Below are positions 60,432 to 64,000 of a DNA stretch of 64,000 nt, one piece after another (the stretch's first letter is position 1; every line of letters begins with the position of its first letter). The stretch covers positions 164,067-228,066 of the forward strand of contig NC_079901.1 in NCBI RefSeq assembly GCF_024868665.1, given 5' to 3'. The notes beneath the pieces were generated by a model. It searched no databases, had not been told where the DNA came from, and saw only the letters and a program-made list of their open reading frames with translations. Source of the DNA: Triplophysa rosa (lineage: Eukaryota > Chordata > Actinopteri > Cypriniformes > Nemacheilidae). A program made the position numbers and the translations under genes.

Positions 60432-60449
60432 TCACATCCTCGTCGCCAT
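60432..60449 (-). other. ERV primer-binding site, tRNA-Ser(GCU)-like
   Basis: Read on the minus strand: TGGCGACGAGGATGTGAT, 2 bp inside the 5' LTR. From my knowledge of vertebrate tRNA-Ser(GCU), whose 3' end is CCATCCTCGTCG plus CCA, 17 of 18 positions pair. This would be the primer for minus-strand DNA synthesis. Confidence 0.65.
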
Positions 60450-60451
60450 TA

Positions 60452-60831
60452 TGTTGTGATTATTTTTGCTGTGAAGAATCACTCTCAAAGCTGTGAGTTC
60501 CATTGCCAAAGGAAGACTTTAATATCAAACATACAAAGCCGAGTTGCCTTCAGAACAACTGAACAACTCTGGTTGGGGGAAAACCTTTATAGTGGTTCTC
60601 ACACACACACACACACATACACACCTAAGTTATTGGGGGTTACCAGTATAACTTGAAACAGATGTCTGACCTCAGCATTCCTAGCTGGGGAGGGAGGTTA
60701 ATAACAAGGACTCTGGTATTTACGACTAGAGATGAACTAACAAAGACCAGACCTTATGTAGAGATACATTTATAATAGTAAAATAACGGGTACATGATTC
60801 CTTTAGATTTTGGTCAATAAAATCTTCAACA
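60452..60831 (-). repeat. ERV 5' LTR
   Basis: 380 bp; the partner of 44662-45035. It begins TGTTG and ends CAACA. The target-site base run AGGG follows at 60832-60835. On the minus strand TATAAATG at about 60767-60775 could be a TATA-like element. Confidence 0.85.
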
Positions 60832-60835
60832 AGGG

Positions 60836-61093
60836 CAGGTATAGAGCAAAAAGGCCAAGCTTCGTTTTCAGAGCAGGCTCGGTATTTAACTTCATGAGAG
60901 GGCATGCCCACCTGAGTTTGAATCAACCAATCAGAGTTGAGCAGGGAAGAGGTTCTTTGTCCACTCAACAGCTAATTTGCATCTTTATGACCTCCTAACA
61001 ACTTTACAAAATACCATTCCAAATTATAACATAATGAAAATAAAATGTTCTATGGTCACACACTATATATAAACAAGGAGGAATTCTAAAGAC
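60836..61093. other. Short unassigned stretch right of the ERV
   Basis: No gene. It continues the pre-ERV host sequence interrupted at 44661 and ends at the hAT duplication CTAAAGAC. Confidence 0.5.
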
Positions 61094-63077
61094 TAGTGCT
61101 GTCAAACGATTAAAAAAATTAATCGGAATAATCACACATTTTCAGTGATTAATCACGATTAATCACACACAATAATAATATTTTAAAATTTACCTTTACA
61201 TTTGAATAATTTCGCATTTAATCTTCAAATTGATGTAGAAACAACATATTTCTTTAACAGCATCATTTTATGAATGAAAGAAAACATTTTTAATATTAGT
61301 ACTGTAACTGTCTCTATTAAATTGATTATTTTAACATTAATTATAGCCATTCAACAATATAATTGAGAGCCATCATGAAATATACAGAAATTGAAGGAAG
61401 TTCTCAAACACTTTACAGTCTTTAATGCTAAATTATCAATTAAATGCAGAAGAATTCTCACTAAAGCTACAAAATCACATTGATTTCTTCTTTTATTTTG
61501 TTCTTTGATTAACATTAGTGACAGGAGTCACAGCAGCACGTTTAAGAACGTGGCCCCTTTAAGAGCTGTCTCAGTACGCAGATCTGACCGTCACCGCACC
61601 CCCATTTTCACAACTCTTTGCATTCATTTAAGATTTTATTTTACACTTTGAAGTCTGTGCTTAAGAAAATGCTAGACAAAACGGGCTTCCTGACATAATC
61701 TTGTATGGTTTTATCCATTCAAGCACGAAAGAGAACTTAACACGGATGCGCTGTCTGACAGAGATTCAACGACGCAGCCTTCAGCCCATGACTGTTTACA
61801 CCAGACTGGACCTCGCGTTGCGTTTTGCCGCGTCCCACAGTTTAGAAGCTGTCTATCTTCATTGAACGTGTCAAAGCAACTGTTTAAAATCGCGCTTAAG
61901 TGGTTTAAAAGCCTGTACACCAGGGGTCTTCAGCTACTTTTCTTTGAGGGCCAGACTCCAAAAGTATAAATAGGATGCGGGCCAGTTTTTTTGACCATAT
62001 CCTCATTTCTTCTGTTATTTTCTATTTCTTTTATTTATTTAGTTTTGTTCCTTTTATACTTTTGCTGTTACTTATAGGCCATATATTAAAACATGCACAC
62101 AAATATTGCATCCAGTATTTGTGCCTTTTCATGATATTAAATTAAAAAGGAAATTGTCTTTTTAACTGTATTTTATATTCCTTAATGCATTACTCACCCA
62201 CAGTTCTCCAGTACATCCAAGATGTGGGTGGCATTGTTTTTTCAAGAAGATATTTCTGAAGATATTTGGTTGAATTAATTAAAGTTAAATCAATAAAAGT
62301 AAAAAACGCAAATACATTCAACACAAAAGTAATCCCTGCCCCTTGTGATGTTAAATAAGCGTCTTATAAATCAGTCAATTGATCTGTGCAAGAAACTGAA
62401 CGCTATTATCACATCTTCGGGTGAATTCTGATCGCATTCATGTGCCCCACGCACTTATAGGGCAGAGCCTTTGTATAGTGCGAGTTCTGGGGGAGATGAA
62501 CAGCTGTTTTTCGTAAATATATCCGTTATTCATAATGAATGCAGTAATAAAAACAACACCGTTTTCCCCTTATCTGAGACAACCGTTCACGTGGTGTACC
62601 CTTCCTACAGTTAGCCTACTTTCAAGGGCACAAAACGCGTTTTAAATCGCGTGCGCAAACCGATTGCCTGTGGCTGTGCAATGCATTGCTCATTATAACG
62701 TTGTAAATAACATTAAGTTTCTTGGACTGACCGATCAAATCGCTTTATAAGGCGTAAATCATTATGAGCCACGGGAATTATGTAGCAGCGTTTTGAGCTT
62801 TTAAAGATGTGGTGTCTCAGGAGGACGTGCATTTAAAGCACACCGTTCTTAAAGTCTCTCCACTTATTTGAAATGTTAAGGCGGGCCAGGTAAAGATGAT
62901 TGACGGGGCCAGTTAACTAGCCCTGCTGTACACGAATAAGAGCGTGATTACATAATGTAACGCTAGACAAAGAATGTCAAAACAAACGGATGATGCGTTA
63001 ATTGCGTTAAATATTTTTCACGCGTTAATTTGAAAAATTTAATCGCATGCGTTAACGCGTTAAAGTTGACAGCCCTA
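61094..63077. mobile_element. hAT-type element (TAGTGCTGTCAA...TTGACAGCCCTA)
   Basis: Termini TAGTGCTGTCAA (61094) and TTGACAGCCCTA (63066-63077) are inverted, with ATTAATCGGA / GCGTTAATTTG-type subterminal repeats like those of the hAT at 8954-10261. Flanks CTAAAGAC (61086-61093) and CTAAAGGC (63078-63085) match at 7 of 8. No transposase remains. It contains a second element at 61921-62935. It is probably a non-autonomous relative of the hAT at 8954. Confidence 0.75.
61921..62935. mobile_element. Nested hAT-type non-autonomous element (CAGGGGTC...CCCTG)
   Basis: 1015 bp, starting CAGGGGTCTTCAGCTACTTT and ending AGTTAACTAGCCCTG, with a perfect 8-bp duplication CTGTACAC (61913-61920, 62936-62943). 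The inverted ends are short (CAGGG/CCCTG) with GGCCAG-type subterminal repeats (GAGGGCCAGACT; GCGGGCCAGGTA). No ORF is supported. Confidence 0.8.
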
Positions 63078-63839
63078 CTAAAGGCAAACATTTAGATATC
63101 AAATATGCTAGGTTTGAATTGCATCAAGTCATGATTCATTCGGATGTACGTTGCCTGAATTAAATTTGCCTATTTAACAGTTACAGATTATTTAAAATGG
63201 CAAGAGCGACAACATATAACCTAGATATTTAGATATATTTATAGAAAAGGACAGTTTAACCACACAAGATTGTCAGAGAAGTTTCTCTGGATAGCCTCAG
63301 ATGTTAAGTTCCAGGTGAGACAAAACAGAGAGATTTCTCACCTCTGCTTTGAAGCTTAGGAGTCATAAATATCCCACAGAGAAACAAAAGGGGAATCAAC
63401 ACTTTCAGGAAAAGAACCAACCTAAATCCAGGCCCCACTGGAGCCAAGTCTGACTCCGTCCTGGTTTCGTGATATCAACATCAAAAGAGAGTGGAGGGGT
63501 TTTATGGCTCTTCTTTTAATGATTCCGACCATTTGGCCTATGCCAAGTCTCCACAGAAGCGAAAACCTTGAATCTCAAACTACTTGGAGAGCTTTCACAC
63601 ACCTCTCCTTGAAAGTCACTTTTTTATTTAAAACCTGGGTTGAAGAAAAGTAGCTCAGTCCTCTGATGGGCACATTCACATCACATAACCTGTGATTTGC
63701 AATAAAAACTCAAACACACCCAGATGTTTTTCTAACAGTTAACTTTATTTTAACATTCACAGCACAAACTTGTCAGCATCTGCATTTAAAAGTATGTCAA
63801 TGTTTATTTGGTCATATGTTCTTTCTTGAACAATCAGTT
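63078..63839. other. Stretch preceding the hAT transposase end
   Basis: No gene is seen. It may be the 3' flank or 3' UTR of the hAT relic at 63840-64000 on the minus strand. Confidence 0.4.
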
Positions 63840-64000
63840 TTACAGAATTTTACTGTTGAACTTCAGCAGTAATTGGCTTTCAAGAGATTTACAATGCAGT
63901 CTCGATCTTTTAGCTGTGAGCAGGAGTCCAGCATGACTAAAAAGTCTCTCACAGGGTGCAGATGCTGGGATGGCTGTGTTTACTTTTAGTGACAAATTCT
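63840..64000 (-). CDS. hAT transposase C-terminal dimerisation domain (partial at window edge)
   Basis: The minus frame entering from the right edge reads KVNTAIPASAPCERLFSHAG then LLLTAKRSRLHCKSLESQLL, ending in LKFNSKIL and a TAA at 63842-63840. The S-A-P-x-E-R-x-F-S box is the signature of the hAT C-terminal domain, where the dimerisation helix and the last catalytic Glu region lie. At 53 visible codons it is uninterrupted, so the full gene beyond the window may be intact. It could be a transposon or a domesticated ZBED-like host gene. Confidence 0.8.
   Translation of the reverse strand, partial: NLSLKVNTAIPASAPCERLFSHAGLLLTAKRSRLHCKSLESQLLLKFNSKIL

Larger units (their letters stand above)
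44662..60831 (-). mobile_element. Endogenous retrovirus, minus orientation, 16.2 kb with nested insertions
   Basis: Two directly repeated LTRs (44662-45035 and 60452-60831) start TGTTG and end CAACA. The outer flanks are AGGG at 44658-44661 and 60832-60835, a 4-bp duplication as made by gamma/epsilon-type integrases. Inside are, from the right (5'): a primer-binding site complementary to tRNA-Ser, a leader with 69-bp tandem repeats, gag, the integrase end, env and a polypurine tract. Nested within are LTR elements 45505-46652 and 58113-60131, an L2 fragment, a Tc1 and DIRS-D. Protease, RT and most of pol are missing and all ORFs are broken, so it is an inactive fossil. Confidence 0.8.

Overview
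This window looks like genomic DNA of a teleost fish, probably a cyprinid. The inference rests on the repeat content: L2/CR1-like and L1-clade LINEs, DIRS-type tyrosine-recombinase retrotransposons, Tc1/mariner, hAT and TTAA-flanked DNA elements, a Polinton/Maverick polymerase relic, an epsilon/gamma-like endogenous retrovirus and a tRNA-derived SINE. It is almost entirely transposable-element sequence. The one convincing host coding feature is an 83-bp plus-strand exon (32679-32761) with good splice sites. It encodes the start of a SHANK-type PDZ domain, so much of the window is probably intronic or flanking sequence of a SHANK-family gene. A weaker candidate exon lies at 16342-16634.

Layout. 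1-840: minus-strand L1 ORF1 and Ty3/gypsy gag scraps. 889-13420: one minus-strand L1 broken by three insertions: an L2-like LINE (1308-6768, itself carrying a chimeric L2 insertion and a solo LTR), a solo LTR (7321-7890), and a TA-flanked DNA element (8102-11815) that holds an LTR interrupted by a hAT. 13110-16970: a SINE, a TTAA MITE, other repeats and the candidate exon. 16971-31742: DIRS-A (+), a Polinton polymerase fragment (-) split by a solo LTR, then DIRS-B (-). 32679-37917: the SHANK exon, then a TTAA MITE split by a 4.7-kb hAT-like element that contains two large fold-back structures. 38087-39246: a truncated DIRS-C fused to a short zinc-finger-like open segment. 42036-43400: gypsy pol and LTR scraps. 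44662-60831: one minus-strand endogenous retrovirus, 16.2 kb from LTR to LTR, expanded by five major nested insertions (LTR elements, an L2 fragment, a Tc1, DIRS-D and a gag-remnant LTR element). 61094-64000: a hAT relic with another inside it, and the C-terminus of a hAT transposase at the window edge.

Target-site duplications give the order of many insertions: ERV AGGG (4 bp); LTR elements GTACC, CAGTG, GTAGA, ATTGT; hATs GTTTTATT, TTCCAAAT, CTGTACAC; LINE AGTATT; MITEs TTAA. Nearly all element ORFs are broken. The exception is a full-length 346-residue Tc1/mariner transposase (50192-51232) whose catalytic spacing is DD36E and whose terminal repeats look intact. The window contains no operon, CRISPR array or bacterial-type system. 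I found no clearly new biological system; the best leads are the fold-back elements carrying a captured gene start on both arms, the unidentified antisense reading frame inside a LINE insertion, and the AAC/GTT target signature of the DIRS elements.
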